Source of the DNA: Glutinoglossum americanum
Lineage: Eukaryota; Ascomycota; Geoglossomycetes; Geoglossales; Geoglossaceae
Assembly (NCBI GenBank): GCA_020080175.1
Contig: JAGHQL010000142.1
Location: 1 to 64,000 of the forward strand
Length of the DNA stretch: 64,000 nt
Direction: 5' to 3'
Positions within the stretch are counted from its first letter, which is position 1, and every line of letters begins with the position of its first letter. Below are positions 24,461 to 36,248 of this stretch, piece after piece. Both the position numbers and the translations under genes were made by a program. The notes under the pieces are model-generated. The model was not told where the DNA came from. It made no database searches and saw only the letters and a list, made by a program, of their open reading frames with translations.

Positions 24461-25060
24461 TCATGTAGCAAGCGATTTCTCAACCAACGCTTTAGTCCTC
24501 TCCGACATCGATATCTCCAAGGCCAGCTTATGCCCTCCCTCTGACATCTTCCCCCACGTCTTCTTCAAAATCCCCACAACCTTCTCCTCGTCCCCCAGAT
24601 CCCTCTCAAACTCCTCAAACTGATCATCCAAAAATACCAAACAAGCCACATCCTCCAAAACCTGCGTCTCCTCGTCATTCTTCAAATCCTCCTTGCGAAT
24701 CAGCGACGCCACACGCTCCGCCTCTACCTCGGCGTATCCACTTGCTAAGCAGATCTCGCGTGCTTGGGCCGCTTGCCGCTTCTTCAGCGACGCCCGCCAT
24801 TGCAAGTACCCTGCCTTTGTCATCGGGTAGGACGACCGAGGGACTTCCCAACGCCGAAGGTGCTGCGCGCGAATGGCGAGGCGGAGGGGCTCAGACGCAG
24901 TGGCGTGGCGCTTTTGGAGGTAGGCGGTCATCTTTTGAGCGTAGTGCAGCTCGTAAGGGATTGGGCCGCGAGAGCCGGCAGGAGTTATTTTCTTGGGATC
25001 TTGGGAGTGCACTTCGTCGATCTGGGCGAGAGCCTTTTCGAAGGCAGTAGGAAGGGACAT
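24461..25060 (-). CDS. DUF4202-family protein (199 aa)
   Basis: A complete intronless frame. The N-terminal FEKALAQIDEVHSQDP, then YELHYAQKMTAYLQKRHATA, LRLAIRAQHLRRWEVPRSSYP, GYLQWRASLKK, and later EDVACLVFLDDQFEEFERD and ILKKTWGKMSEGGH, are the conserved blocks of DUF4202. This is a small soluble, mostly helical family shared by fungi and proteobacteria. Its His/Asp/Glu pattern (RAQHLRRW, LEDVACLVF) resembles HD-domain proteins, but its activity is unknown to me. The start at 25060 matches the family's start, and the length is typical. No signal peptide, so probably cytosolic. Its upstream region is shared with the divergently transcribed GH16 gene. Confidence 0.85.
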   Translation of the reverse strand: MSLPTAFEKALAQIDEVHSQDPKKITPAGSRGPIPYELHYAQKMTAYLQKRHATASEPLRLAIRAQHLRRWEVPRSSYPMTKAGYLQWRASLKKRQAAQAREICLASGYAEVEAERVASLIRKEDLKNDEETQVLEDVACLVFLDDQFEEFERDLGDEEKVVGILKKTWGKMSEGGHKLALEISMSERTKALVEKSLAT

Positions 25061-25732
25061 CTCTAGATAGGCCTCGCTATATCTAGACCCTCATAATATT
25101 AGCCCTTCTGTTTAATGTCCTTGCCGGAGAGATCTCAATTGAGATTCATGGCTGGCGGATGGGAAGTTCTTTGGAAACTTTCCCAAGGGAAAATTTTGCC
25201 TGTGCCAAGAAGCTAAGCCAAAAGCGGCTAACCTGCATCCGCAAACCCCGTCGATTACGCGATTATCGAGGGAGATGGAGTGTGGACACGCTCACATCGC
25301 CGTGAATGTTCTTGCCGAAATGATTTTGGTACTCTATTAATATAAGTCCATCCTTATACCCTCCCTAAGTTCCAATGCCCCAGACACTCGGGTGACCCAA
25401 AAGTGACCCCCAGGATTTCCACTTCACCTTCAAATTGTCAGGTCCAAGTGGGCACGCCAAATGTAAGTGGCTTGACACGATTGGCTCGCGAAGACGTGAT
25501 CATGCATATGCAGTTTCCAGGCTCTCAGCCTTGAGCGGGGTCAGGAATCAAGGAGCGAGCAACCAGCTGATATGCTCTCGCGGGCTAGACTCTACAAGCT
25601 CATTCCTTTTTTCCCTTGGCCCCCCGCCATGCCATGATAACTACGGCGGCCCCCTCATCGATAAGCTACTCCCTTCCCCCACCACTGCGGACTGAGCATC
25701 AAGTCACTACGTAAGTTTTCTGCACAACTACT
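25061..25732. promoter_or_regulatory. Divergent intergenic region (DUF4202 and GH16)
   Basis: A 670-bp region between two genes reading away from each other. A TATA-like attaatataag at 25336-25346 points toward the GH16 gene, though 390 bp from its ATG. CT-rich tracts (cctttttttcccttggccccc type, about 25600-25630 and 25670-25680) lie closer to the GH16 start. Confidence 0.35.
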
Positions 25733-27166
25733 ATGCTACTTCCACCCTCGCGACTACTAGCTGTCACGGTCCTCGTTCATTTAGGGGTTGTGCGTGCTAA
25801 ATATCAACTACAAGAAAATTACGAAGGCCTCAGCTTTTTCGACAAGTTCGATTTTGTAACTGTAGGAATTCTCTGATATAAATGGTTGACCGCGCACTTA
25901 CCAAAACATGCACATAGATCGACGATCCTACCAACGGCTTCGTCGAGTATGCGCTGTGGCGAACCTCTTCCAAAGATTTGGGCTGACGTGTATATCTTTA
26001 GCTACGTTAACGAAGCCGAAGCTCGTAAATTGGGCTTGATCTGGGAAACAGATAAGCTAGTCTACATTGGCGTCGACCACAGCAATATCATCGGGGCGTG
26101 GTGCCGCCGGGGGCGCCCCAGTGTGCGTCTGGAAAGCAAAAGCTTGTACACGCATGGGCTCATCATTGGTTCATTCTGGCACATACCTGGAGGGGAGTGC
26201 GGGACATGGCCAGCCTTGTGAGTTTTCTAATAAGGAAGCTTTCGCATCCCTAGTGATGGCGGATAAAGAAAGAGAGTTGACATTCTGGGATTGTGGCCGT
26301 ACAGCTGGACATTCGGTCCTCATTGGCCCGATAGCGGCGAAATTGACATCATTGAAGGCGTCCACAAGCAGCTCAAAAACCGAATGGCGCTCCACACATC
26401 CGATGGCTGCATTGTAGACGGACGCCAATCTGGTACATGGAACCACTACGATTGCTCGCCGGCAACTCCCGGCAATGCCGGCTGCGGCGTTCAGAGCGAT
26501 ACAGACAACTCCTTTGGGACGAATTTCAACAAAAAGAAGGGCGGCGTCTATGCGACACTATGGAATTCCCATGGAATCCAGATTTGGTTCTTTCCACGGG
26601 ACACGATTCCTGAAGACATTGCAAAGGGGAATCCCGATCCGGGGAGCTGGGGGGTGCCAGAGGCGAATTTTTCTGGGTCAGGTTGTAATTTTGATAAGCA
26701 TTTTATGAATCATTGGATAGTAAGTAATATCGCTAACTTTAATTATGTGTTGGGGCATAAACTGGGGTTTGGTGCTCAAGGTTTTACGGTAGCCTAACAC
26801 TCCGCCATTCAAAATCTAGACCTTGGACGTGACGTTCTGTGGATCCTGGGCAGGCGGTCAATGGGAGTCGTCGGGATGGTAATCACCTCTCTATTTCCGC
26901 TTCCTCTACCTCTTAGTCTGTCTCCTTAAGACTACTGTGAAGCCCCACTTTCCCATCAAGCATATTGGCTGATCCATGGCATCCCTCAAAGCTCCTCTCC
27001 GCAATGGCCATCCTGCAACTGCTACGTCGCAATGAATCCTAGCGCATTCATTAACACTTACTGGTTAATTGAATCGATCAAAGTGTATCAGGAAGCGACT
27101 AGCCGTCATACCATCAACGAGCTAACAGAAGAAGGAATTTTCCACTTGTTCGCTCAGCCGGAATAA
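25733..27166 (+). CDS. Secreted GH16 endo-1,3(4)-beta-glucanase, six exons, about 340 aa
   Basis: Looks broken at first sight but splices cleanly. Exons: 25733-25861 (or 25855), 25918-25946, 26002-26217, 26305-26719, 26820-26878 and 26992-27166. Each junction restores family sequence: FDFVT|IDDPTNGFV, V|DYVNEAEARK, CGTWPA|FWTFGPHWPDSGE, HWI|TLDVTFCGSWAGGQW and SSG|C...NCYVAMNPSAF, ending AYW-type TYWLIESIKVYQ. The N-terminus is a signal peptide (MLLPPSRLLAVTVLVHLGVV). The catalytic motif GEIDIIEG is intact, with its two acidic residues. Such enzymes cut mixed-linkage or laminarin-type beta-glucan outside the cell or remodel the wall. Oddities are a 29-nt exon 2, a weak last intron (donor gtaatc, acceptor caaag) and a long tail (about 25 residues) after the fold. 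Exon limits are my inference. Confidence 0.8.
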
Positions 27167-29025
27167 GGCAACTATCAGCTGAGACGTAGGTGGAAATAGG
27201 GAGAACCGTAACCACCCCGGAAATGAGATGGCACCCCAGGGTAATTTGGTAGTGATGGGTTGGTTTTGTGCAGGAACAGTAATGCCTTCTAGTATTCGAG
27301 TAGTCAAAGATAACAAGAGAATTTAAAGCACATGAGCATATATCTTAACTCCATACCGGATATGGACAGGTGGAAGCGAATGCTGCCTTTGATGGAGATT
27401 CGAGCCCGGGAAATCCCATTCCCATGTCGAACATGGAAGATGGAACGGCATCAAGCCAGCGAACTCAGGTTCGCCGTTGCAGACAGCTTAAAATTCGTAA
27501 TTCTAGAGCACAAGAGGAAGCTCTCATTGAAGCCCAAGGACCCGCTTAGACGCACTTTTCGGTCTGTTGCGTCAGCGAATAGACAACGATGGTAAAAGCG
27601 GCCTCCACCGAACGCGAATCGGGAGGCCGCTTTAGAGGTAGCTACTCCGTGGAGAGGTAGCCAGCTCCGCTGGAGCGTAGATATGTTAGAATCGGCTCCT
27701 CCAGGAATGGTGCCTCCGGAGATGGCTTCCCCCAAAGCCTATCTGCAAGGCATCTCGCAATCGGTAAGATAACAAGAACCATATGAATGAAAAATACAAA
27801 TGGCATTTTTCCCAAGGAGGGAACAAGAAACAAGATACACCTATCGACAATGCATATGTGAGTTATTTTTAGTCGATAGAGACCCAGCTAGAGCAGAGGA
27901 GTGTCTACTATTGCTTACCAGAATTCAAAAACACATCAATAGACTCAAGGTGGGAAACGAAACGAAGAATTCCCAAAAAAACGTCTTAAGGGACATGTCA
28001 ACATGTGGTTGCCCGATTGCCCCTTTGAGGTATCAGCCATGAACCATTACACGGGTTTGACACATGAGATAGCGATCACGATAAGAGGGGTCATTCCGAA
28101 GGACACGTCGATCGGACGCCTATGTGGCACTTAAGTCACGGTGACGAAAGGCCAGGAAGTAGATTCGGGCCTCCGCCGGCGTTATTAGAATACGAGAGCA
28201 TGTATTATAGGCTCAATAGAATCAATTGAGTTACTTAGATACAACGAAGTAAACGAACCCATAGGATCTTATGTTTGTGGTGGGCCTAAGGAATGGGTGG
28301 TAGTCCGTCTAGTATTGGATCTGCGGATCAGCCTCAACAGTGTGCCCCATTTAGCAACTAAGACAATAATCCTTCCTGGAAGCCATTCTGGGCCAGCCTC
28401 GGCCTCTCAATCAAAGGGAACTATAACAAATCATCCAGAGCACCAAGTAGCACCGGAGCGAGAGCATTCATGGCAACTGGTGCACTATATGGCGAATAGC
28501 GCTCACTCATGAACGATTTACGGCTGCCCTTCCGGGCCCCTCCCGGATCTACACCCACTATAGGGGGCTAGTGATGAGAGCAGGATGTTCCAAAATTCGA
28601 GAAGCGGAACTACGGAGGGAGAGAGGAACCGGCTGAGTTGAGGAATGTGACAGTGGACTGCGAGAGGCATTTCACCAGAGAGATAACAGCGCTTTGCGCC
28701 ATACCATCAGCCACTAGTTCCTTGGGCCAACAGATTGTAGGAAGTAGCGTTTCCTATGGACAACCCATGAGAGAAAGGCATCCAAGAGCATTATTCCGGA
28801 GTACCCCTCGAAGACATACCCTACAACCATTCTCGCGCCCCAAGACCGTAGAGGGAAGAAGGGAGGAAGTCCGTCTCTTATTCAACCGTGACCACAGGCC
28901 GTCTAGGGCATGTTAACAAACAGAAGAGTAAAAAGCGCATGCACACCACGCCAAACGAACCCCCACAGAAGCCCCCAAGCAGCAAATAACTATAAGCTCG
29001 AAACAACGCACCCACCCCGCCCCCT
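27167..29025. other. Gene-poor stretch with small hairpins
   Basis: About 1.85 kb with no recognisable gene. It contains a perfect 12-bp inverted repeat (27595-27633) and several smaller hairpins at about 27640-27720. The other open frames are short and without motif. Confidence 0.4.
27595..27633. repeat. Perfect 12-bp inverted repeat (hairpin)
   Basis: Arms aaagcggcctcc (27595-27606) and ggaggccgcttt (27622-27633) are exact reverse complements around a 15-nt loop. The word cctctaaagcggc next to the right arm (minus strand) also occurs near 7370, which hints at a dispersed element. Confidence 0.75.
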
Positions 29026-30869
29026 TCATTTCACGATAACCCTCACACCCTTAGAATCCAACCTCGCCGACGGATTAAAAAAATCATGCGCAACATCCAC
29101 ATCCTCCCTCGTCGTCTCCCACAACTCCATCCCGAACCCCCTAAACACCGCCGCCAGCGTGATGTAGATCTCGGCGTAAGCCAGGTTCATCCCCGCGCAG
29201 GCCCTCGTGCCCTTGCTGAACGGGACGAGGTACCTCTCCAGACGCCGCTCGGACGCGCCGCCGGCCTGCAGCCACCGCTCGGGGCGGAACGCGCGGGGCT
29301 CCGGGAAGAGCGTCGGGTTGTCGTGGAGGAGGACCGAGGTCATGCTGACGGGGGTGCCGGGGGGGATGACCCAGTCTCTGAAGACGAGGGCGGCGTCGGG
29401 GGATACGCGGGGGAGTCTGGAGCTGACGCCGTAGGACATTCGGAGGCCCTCGTTGACGACGCCGGTTAGGTAGGGGAGTTGCTCTAGCTGCCGGAGGGGG
29501 ATCGGGGTTCCTGCGCTTGGTGTGGCCGATGCGAGTTCGGCCTTTAGCTTCTGGAGGATCTCCGGGTTCGCGAGGAGGTGGAATGAGGTTAGTTTGAGCG
29601 TGTGGGCGGTAGTGTTTGTGCCGGCGCCGACGACTGTCTCGCCCTCTTCCGCGAGGCGGGGGAGCGATTTCTCCTCCGGGCTGAGGAGCTTGCTGCTGAG
29701 GAGCTCGTGGAAGATTGTTGGATGGGAAGCTGTCTTGTGCTCTTCGCTTTTACCGTCCATTATTGTCTGTATCTGCTTTTCTATGTCCTGCGTAAGGTTG
29801 TCAGCTGGGTTTTTATTACTTTTTCTAGGAATGCGCGGGGTGTGAATGGGGAATGTGTGGATGAACACCAATGACGATTCGATGGCCCGAAGATAGCATT
29901 AGTTAAAGGTGAGAGCGAACACGGTCACCCCATACGTGGAAAAAGAAAGGGAAATAGTATATCGCATACCCTTTGGAAATTGATCAAATGCATCAGCGGC
30001 GGATTAGACCACTGCACGAACCAATTCGGCAGGGCGCTCATCACCGGATACAACCACCCAAACTGCTTCAACAAGTGGCTCATCTCCGAACCCTGCATCA
30101 GTGCCCTCGCCCACTCCGCCCCGAAATCAGGCCTCCCCAAAAACCCATACGACTTCGCAAAGCAATACTCGGTGATGATGTCGGTCGTCAGGGCCGAATA
30201 CGCGAACCCCAGATTCAGGGGCTCCCCGGACTGTCGGAAGCCCCTGAGCCTCTCGCAGAGGCCGTCGACGAGCGACTGGATGGTCGGCTCGAGGCGGGCC
30301 ACCGACTGCTTCGAGAAATAAGGGTTTATCGCCGCGCGCCGCAGACGGTGGTGGTCGTGCGGCACGGTCCCGACCATGGATTTGGGGTTCCCGAACATCT
30401 TCGCGGACCATTCCCACTTGTCGCGCTTCTTCGACGGGCCGCTGTAGAGCTCGTCGTAGTAATCCGGGTCGTCGATGTGGAGCTCGTACGGGTTTATCCG
30501 CACGATCGGACCTGTTCGCAACCCGGGTTCGTTAGTTATCATTGTTATTCGCCGCGAGGGTCAAAGGAGAAAATTAAATAGAATTAAAAAAAAAACAAAA
30601 AGGGAAAAGCAGGCTGTGTAGTTGGCTAGCTACCCACCGTACTCCCGATGCAACTCCTGGATCTTCCACGTATACCTCCCCCTCTTGACCACATCATAGT
30701 AAAACTCATACCAGAACGTCAGCGCCGCCAGCCTCGGGCCCGGGAACTTCGCAACGGGGCTGAGGTAGAGCCTGTAGACCGCCAGCGCGAACAGATACAC
30801 GGCCGACGCCGCGACCCCGACAGCGAGGAGCCGCGTCTTCGAGGGGATAGCGTCGTCGGGGAGCAGCAT
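29026..30869 (-). CDS. Cytochrome P450 (trichodiene-oxygenase/CYP58-like), 511 aa
   Basis: Minus-strand exons 30638-30869, 29970-30511 and 29026-29787 join in frame to 512 codons including the stop. Intron 1 (donor gtgggt, acceptor acag) splits the Gly of [15 protein letters not shown]. Intron 2 (donor gtatgc, branch gctgac, acceptor cgcag) gives NFQR|DIEKQI. The N-terminus has a membrane anchor ([19 protein letters not shown]) and the hinge [16 protein letters not shown]450 landmarks are an I-helix GAGTNTT, ExxR as EGLR, PERF-type FRPERW and the heme loop [10 protein letters not shown] with Cys near residue 455. The [17 protein letters not shown] start and [13 protein letters not shown] segment are typical of TRI4/CYP58-like enzymes of terpenoid pathways. 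No terpene synthase is nearby, so the substrate is unknown. It is an ER-membrane monooxygenase and looks fully intact. Confidence 0.88.
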
Positions 30870-32322
30870 GGCTGGAGTGGAAAGTTAAACCAGCTAGCTA
30901 GGCCACGAAAACCGCGGAGGATCAGGATTAGAGTCGGGAGGGGGGGGGTTCAAGGCTGTTTTTAAATGGAACCGGGCTGGCTAGGCTGGCACCACCACCG
31001 GGCCAAATTACCCCGCCTCGCCTTGTGCATAACGGGCGGGGTACAGAGCGACTCCGTGCCAGATTCCGAGGGCTGTCGGGGCCAATAGATGGCCCCAGAT
31101 GCTCAGCGCTTCGTTTTTCCTTTTCCTCTACGCAGGCTTTTTCCAAAGGAGTTGGGCCTGCACGCTCCGCGTTGTCCAATGAGGCATACCCCGAGGCCTT
31201 GGACGCGAGGCTATCGCTTCCGACGGTGTGGCTAGCGTCTTGGGCTTCCCCAGGCCTGGACTCGGGGCGAGCAGGCCAGAGTCCTTTCTCCGTGGCGAGA
31301 GCGGGTGGTGCCTAGCATGTGTCACTGCCCAGTCCCAGATATGCAGGTAGGGTGCGTTGTCCGACAGCGAATCAAACCCTCGCCGTGACATCCTACTCTC
31401 TCTACCCTCGCCGGCGCAATACCCCGGATTCTCGTAAATACACCCAATTTAAATGCTCCGTTCAGCCAGGGTTCGCAAGCCCCACCGAAACTCGGAAAAA
31501 GTCTATTGAGAAGCGCCACACAAAACCGTTGCTGGATCAATCTGCCTTTTCTAAAACCCCGGGTGGGCGAAAGGCCTAGACCAACAGAGCCGCGATAACG
31601 CAGGCCTGGGCCCGTGCCTTGGCGTCTACCCTGTACTTGGGGGGCGAGGGTAAGTCTCTGCCCAGCAACGCGCAAGCGAATGTATGGTTGCTAGGCAGAG
31701 ACTTTCGTCTACCCCCCAAGTACAGCATGCAGCCATCAGCGCAGAACATTCAGGCCTTGGGGGCATCGTCGCTTTGGAAGTGGATGGAGACTCCCAGACC
31801 CTGTAATTAAAATGGGAAAAAAAAAAAACTATATCCCGAAGATCCCCATCTTCCCACATTCCGAACATCCTCAAACCCCATCCTCATTTCTCCTCAAGCT
31901 TCTCTGTCCGTGAATTACATGGCTACACGCGACCACGGATTGAAACGGTCAGTAAAAGCTCTGACAGTTATTGGAAAGAGATATGCGAATATAGGGCGCG
32001 TCAGGTTTGTTGTTTCCGAGGCAGTCCCGGAACCTTCCATTAGGGTTCGCTCCGGTCCTTCCATAGCCCTAAGGGGTAGACTAGCACCTCGTATCCATCA
32101 ATAACGGATACGAGCCGCTAGAATAGCCTCCATTCTTGCTCTTCGGCCTTCGGGCATGCGGCTGGACCATGACCGGCTCATAGGGCCGTTCCATTCCTTC
32201 TATATAGCTAGCTAGTTGTTCCACTTCTCTCAGTCTCACCAAGCAGTCAATTCAATTCATTCTACTATACAGCATATGTGCCTCTGCCGTCCCGCCTCCT
32301 TCCAATAAGGTTAAATGAAAAC
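30870..32322. other. Intergenic stretch with an inverted-repeat element
   Basis: Promoter side of the P450 gene, GC-rich up to about 31700. No gene recognised. A foldback repeat lies at 31632-31724. Confidence 0.4.
31632..31724. repeat. Foldback element: two 38-bp inverted arms
   Basis: Left arm 31632-31669 and right arm 31687-31724 are reverse complements at about 31 of 38 positions, around a 17-nt loop. Outer ends match exactly (tgtacttgggggg) and inner ends nearly so (agtctctgcc.agcaac). Most of the mismatches cluster in the middle and include several C/T and G/A changes. It could be a small foldback transposon remnant or a structured RNA. No clear target-site duplication was seen. Confidence 0.7.
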
Positions 32323-32790
32323 CTACAAGCTCATATACGCATGGATCTTCGGGTTCTTCATATCCTTCCTCACAAAGCCGAGCGGGACCTGCACCCCTTC
32401 AATCGCCCAGCCGAGAAAACCTTAGTGAAGAGTCGCGAGATGAACGCCTCCAGCCCCTCGCCGGTCTGCATGTGGTCCCAGGCTCCGAGTCTACCCTAAG
32501 TGGATGCGCGCGAGCGTTTGGTTAGTGAAAATGTATGGGAATAACTGTAATAATAGTCGTGATAATAGTCGTGGTAGAATGACAGTTTCCCACAGGGGGT
32601 GACACACGCGCGCGCTCACTAAAGTAGGATCCTTCAGCCAAATCCCAATGAGCAACGCAAACTCCTTAGTCACCACATTCCTAAACCCCGCGTCACGCAT
32701 CCAGCCCACCAAAAACGGATAGGGGGAGGGTTCGCGCCCGATATTCCCAGCCAACTTGATAATGCCATCGATCCGCCTCGAGCTGCAATC
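32323..32790 (-). pseudogene. LaeA-like SAM-methyltransferase relic (C-terminal part)
   Basis: Minus-strand sequence matches the C-terminal third of fungal LaeA-type methyltransferases. One block is FLVGWMRDAGFRNVVTKE...GIWLKDPTL (about 32640-32790). A plausible intron (donor gtgagc, acceptor cttag) then joins it to GRLGAWDHMQTGEGLEAF and SRLFTKVF. A one-base frame change then leads to WAIEGVQVPLGFVRKDM, KNPKIHAYMSL and a stop at 32323-32325. In the family these correspond to W...AGF.DV....K.PIG.WPKDP..KELG and E..SLALFTRVLGW..EEV...L..VRKD....IHAY. The SAM-binding N-terminal half is absent upstream. Probably a truncated dead copy of a secondary-metabolism-type methyltransferase, next to the P450. 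Confidence 0.65.
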
Positions 32791-32809
32791 TCCCGGGACG
32801 AGCAACTGG

Positions 32810-34796
32810 TCTTTCGATCTCCAACTATGGTGTAAACCTTACCCCGTGACCCTATCGGGTAAAGAGGCTAGTTCTCCACCAAATTCGAGGCGAGCCGCTA
32901 ATCACAACGTAATCCGTCAATTATCCTATCGCTCAGGGTTGTGTGTGTAGCAAAACGAGACCGCTAATCCACACCGGGTTAGGTGTTGTACCGGCGCGGT
33001 GTTGTCTATTTGATGAGATTAGTTTCTAGATTTCCTCGTTCTGTATACAGGACGCTTTAGTTATAAAGCCGTTCCATTCACGGAGTGCTTGTATCCAATA
33101 CGAAGTAGTTCGCCTCGGGACCGGTGTGGAGTAGCCTTGTTAATGGAGAAGTCACCAGAGTATATACAAATCTGGAGTCAGGCCTTCTCATCATCCAAAA
33201 GTTGGCGTTAGCACCAAGCAGAGCAATAGCCAGGCAGGCATCTCACATGAGCATTCCATTATCCAAGGCTGTAATCGATATTATAGTCGTAAGACTCGAC
33301 GCCAACAAAATCGGCACATGTGTTCTTCTGGCATCTCTGTGGTTCGACCTCGGCTTCTAGTCGCGATAATCCCGAACCCATCCCAGCCTTCCATCTCAGA
33401 ATGCCGCGTTGCGGGCTTCCGTATCGCGTTCATCCCGGTGGTGCGAACGTATGTGCCTACGGTAATGGCCCGGTAGCGCCATAATATGGAGGCTGGGCTG
33501 AAGCGGGAGTGGGTACAGGGCACGGCTCGTTGTCTAAGAAAGGAAGTGAGCGGTCGCGCGTTGTGGTTAAGAGTAGTGGGAGTGCGGGGGAAGAAGTGTA
33601 CCTACAGCTGCCAAGGTATATGACATTAACTTGGGGACTGAGACAATCGCTGGCTCAGATGCGGTTCTTTAAACGCAGTTTGCATGGCGCACACAGATCT
33701 CAGTCGGATGGCTCATAAAACTAACCCAGGGCCGGGGTACACGTACAACAGGGTGAGCTTCCCCGCAAATGTTGGAGTGGAGTGCACCGACAAAGGAAAA
33801 TGAATGGCTCGCTTCGCCCACCAACCATGTCACCGGCAAATCGGATTATTCATTCGATGCTCCTTTGGGGGCTTGGCACCTCATCACTATGGTGCGTGAA
33901 TACTACGCGAACTCACCTATTCCCAGCAACCTGGAACTACGAACCTGTTTTGCTTTCTACCGTCTATCATCATAGACCCTGCTACAGCGGCCGAGCATTG
34001 CCTAGCTTATCAATTTCACTACGAAGGTCACTCAATACATTAGTGATGTGGAGGATACTCCTGAAGATCGGCCGAGGCTTGCAGGGGGGACCCCTCTTCT
34101 TCCGGATTTGACCGGCGTTCGTTCGCTCGGAGTGGAAGGCGGCCTGGTAGAACAATCCAAAGAAGTAACGGATGACCTCTCGCGAGGCGGTGATGCGGAT
34201 GCCGTTGGAGAAGGCAGCTGATGCTGACGCGGAGGACGTAGGTGTAGCGACGGCGCTCCACCTATGGTATGTCGTCTACCCCATCACTTTGAAGCTTGAA
34301 AGGTTGAAATCGCCTCCTTAGCGCGCCTATGCGGCCGAGACTATAATACATTACCCAACGCCGCACTATGGCATCCACTTCCGTCACATCTACCGCTCAT
34401 TTCCCCACACTCCTTCCGTTCCACCCAAAGTTATCCTACTCGCATATTCATGTCGGCTACATCCCTACAAGAACGGGCCACTAATTCCACCTATATGCGC
34501 CGTTATTGTGGGACTATGCCCCTACACTGCTTTCCCGCAACTCAAAAGAAGGGTGGTTGAGGGACTCTGATCCGAGTGCGGATACCTGGTTTTGGTACCG
34601 GAGGAGCTGGTGACCTGTCTGTCCGCGGCTGTCCTGGACTAGCTGTGAGAATCCTTGGGTATGAGGAACTCCTTCGTCGACGCCGCGATCAGAGTCATGC
34701 TGCGCATCCATCGGTTCAAAGAACCCCGTTGATCTGGGCGGAGCGTGTGCTATTCAGATATCCTCGCTTTGGAGATCGCGCGGAGGAGCTGAGCCC
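32810..34796. other. No gene recognised
   Basis: About 2 kb of short open frames on both strands without family motif. The missing N-terminal half of the methyltransferase relic was looked for here on the minus strand and not found. Confidence 0.4.
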
Positions 34797-36248
34797 TTGG
34801 CGGAGACTGAGAAGGCAAGACGTATGCATAAGAGGGGAACGTCCGTGATGCTAGGGTCGGGTGTCAAACAACTGCGGCCATTCGGGTCATCTGAGAGTAT
34901 ACCAGTGTGCATCTGCACGCTCGACAGCAACTCGCAATTGGCTCTAGACACCGTTCCAGCTGCGCTACATGGAGAGGCTATCTCTATTCATCAATTTGTA
35001 CCCGATATCGACGGTATCGCCCCTGCATGGAAAGATTGGGTTGTGCTACTATTATCTCTTGTCGAACTGACAGAGGTGGTGGCTCTATGGAAGTTGGGGA
35101 GACGTAGGGTGTGGTGCTGGACGACAGTAGGGTGGTCTCAAACACACTTGGCAGCAGTCATTCTCCAACTCTGCGGGCTAGGAAGGGGCCACACTTTGAG
35201 ATCTGCGAGCGACATAGTCGTAGTCGTATTGCCAACTCCACTGCACTTGGGTGGATCTGGAAAAATTGTACTGGGAATGCCCGCAAATGTTCGAAGGCAT
35301 CCGCTTTGGAGAGCCCTGCTCGCCTTGGGAACCGTATCCAATGGAGCTGGACTCTTTAGGATGTCTGTTTTCCTGGGCTGAGAATCACCCATTGTCATCT
35401 ATGTGTGGGCCAGTTTTCAGATATTATGGCTGGTCCGTCAAACAGTTGTGTTCTATCTGGTGGAAAGAACTGCAGCCGCCCGCCAGGGCGGTCAGGACAT
35501 GGGAAGAAGCATCTAATGAAGACCGCAGTCGCATTATGACGCTCTTTAATGAGTTGTCAATCCACCAAGCATCGATCCACCCACGTGGAGTGGGCATACC
35601 GGGACGACTGTTTGTCCCTCCGAACTTTTATCGAACTTTGGCCTAGCAAACTGGTCGCTCGCTATGTGCTTACCGCGAAAGGGCTTCGAGGGAGCCAAGA
35701 ACATTGATATCAAAGCTGTCGCTAGAGATCCGTTAATCTGCAGTGCTGTTTGGTTCACAGGGATTACGCTACGCAACTCAGAGCTCTACGACGCAACCAT
35801 AGCGTTCATTCGTGCGAGCGAAGATACCTTCGCAGTCCCCTGTATCCGCGTCTATGCATACGATTACCTCCGAGACGATGACCGACAGCGCGGTAATGCC
35901 CATGCTGGTTGTGGGAGATTGGAATGGATATACTTCATACCGACTGACGCCAGCGGTGGGGAGCAGTGGATATATGCGCATGGGTTTTGTGGGGTTGGTC
36001 TGCTGGTGTCCGATCTGCTTCGCAGCAGCGAGCTAAACAAGCGGTTTGCTATGGGCAGATGGAAGATTAGTCTCCAAAGCCTCACCGAGCTTCGGGTTGC
36101 ACTGAAGGTATCTCGGAGTGGAGATGCAACAGCGATGAATCTGGTGAAGTACACTTTGGACAGTGTGTCAGCAGGAAGAGCTGTAGTGGAGATAACGGAG
36201 CTGTCTTTATCTAAGAGTATGGAGGGTTCTTCTAGCCTCAACTCTTAG
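34797..36248 (+). pseudogene. Unidentified coding remnant, three overlapping frames
   Basis: Three long plus-strand frames follow each other (34797-35381, 35251-35646, 35664-36248). The middle one contains DLEKLYWECPQMF, which resembles the block after the HET core (LYWEC), and then many Trp/Tyr residues. The last has WFTGITLR, CIRVYAYDYL and WIYAHGFCGVGL and ends at a natural-looking stop. Codon use in the last two frames looks coding. I cannot name the family. It may be a decayed or intron-containing gene related to HET or F-box-type fungal proteins; this is a weak inference. Confidence 0.35.

Noticed and set aside
29973-30581. 202-codon plus-strand frame opposite the P450 gene
   Set aside because: Arg/Pro/His-rich antisense shadow of the GC-rich P450 exon.
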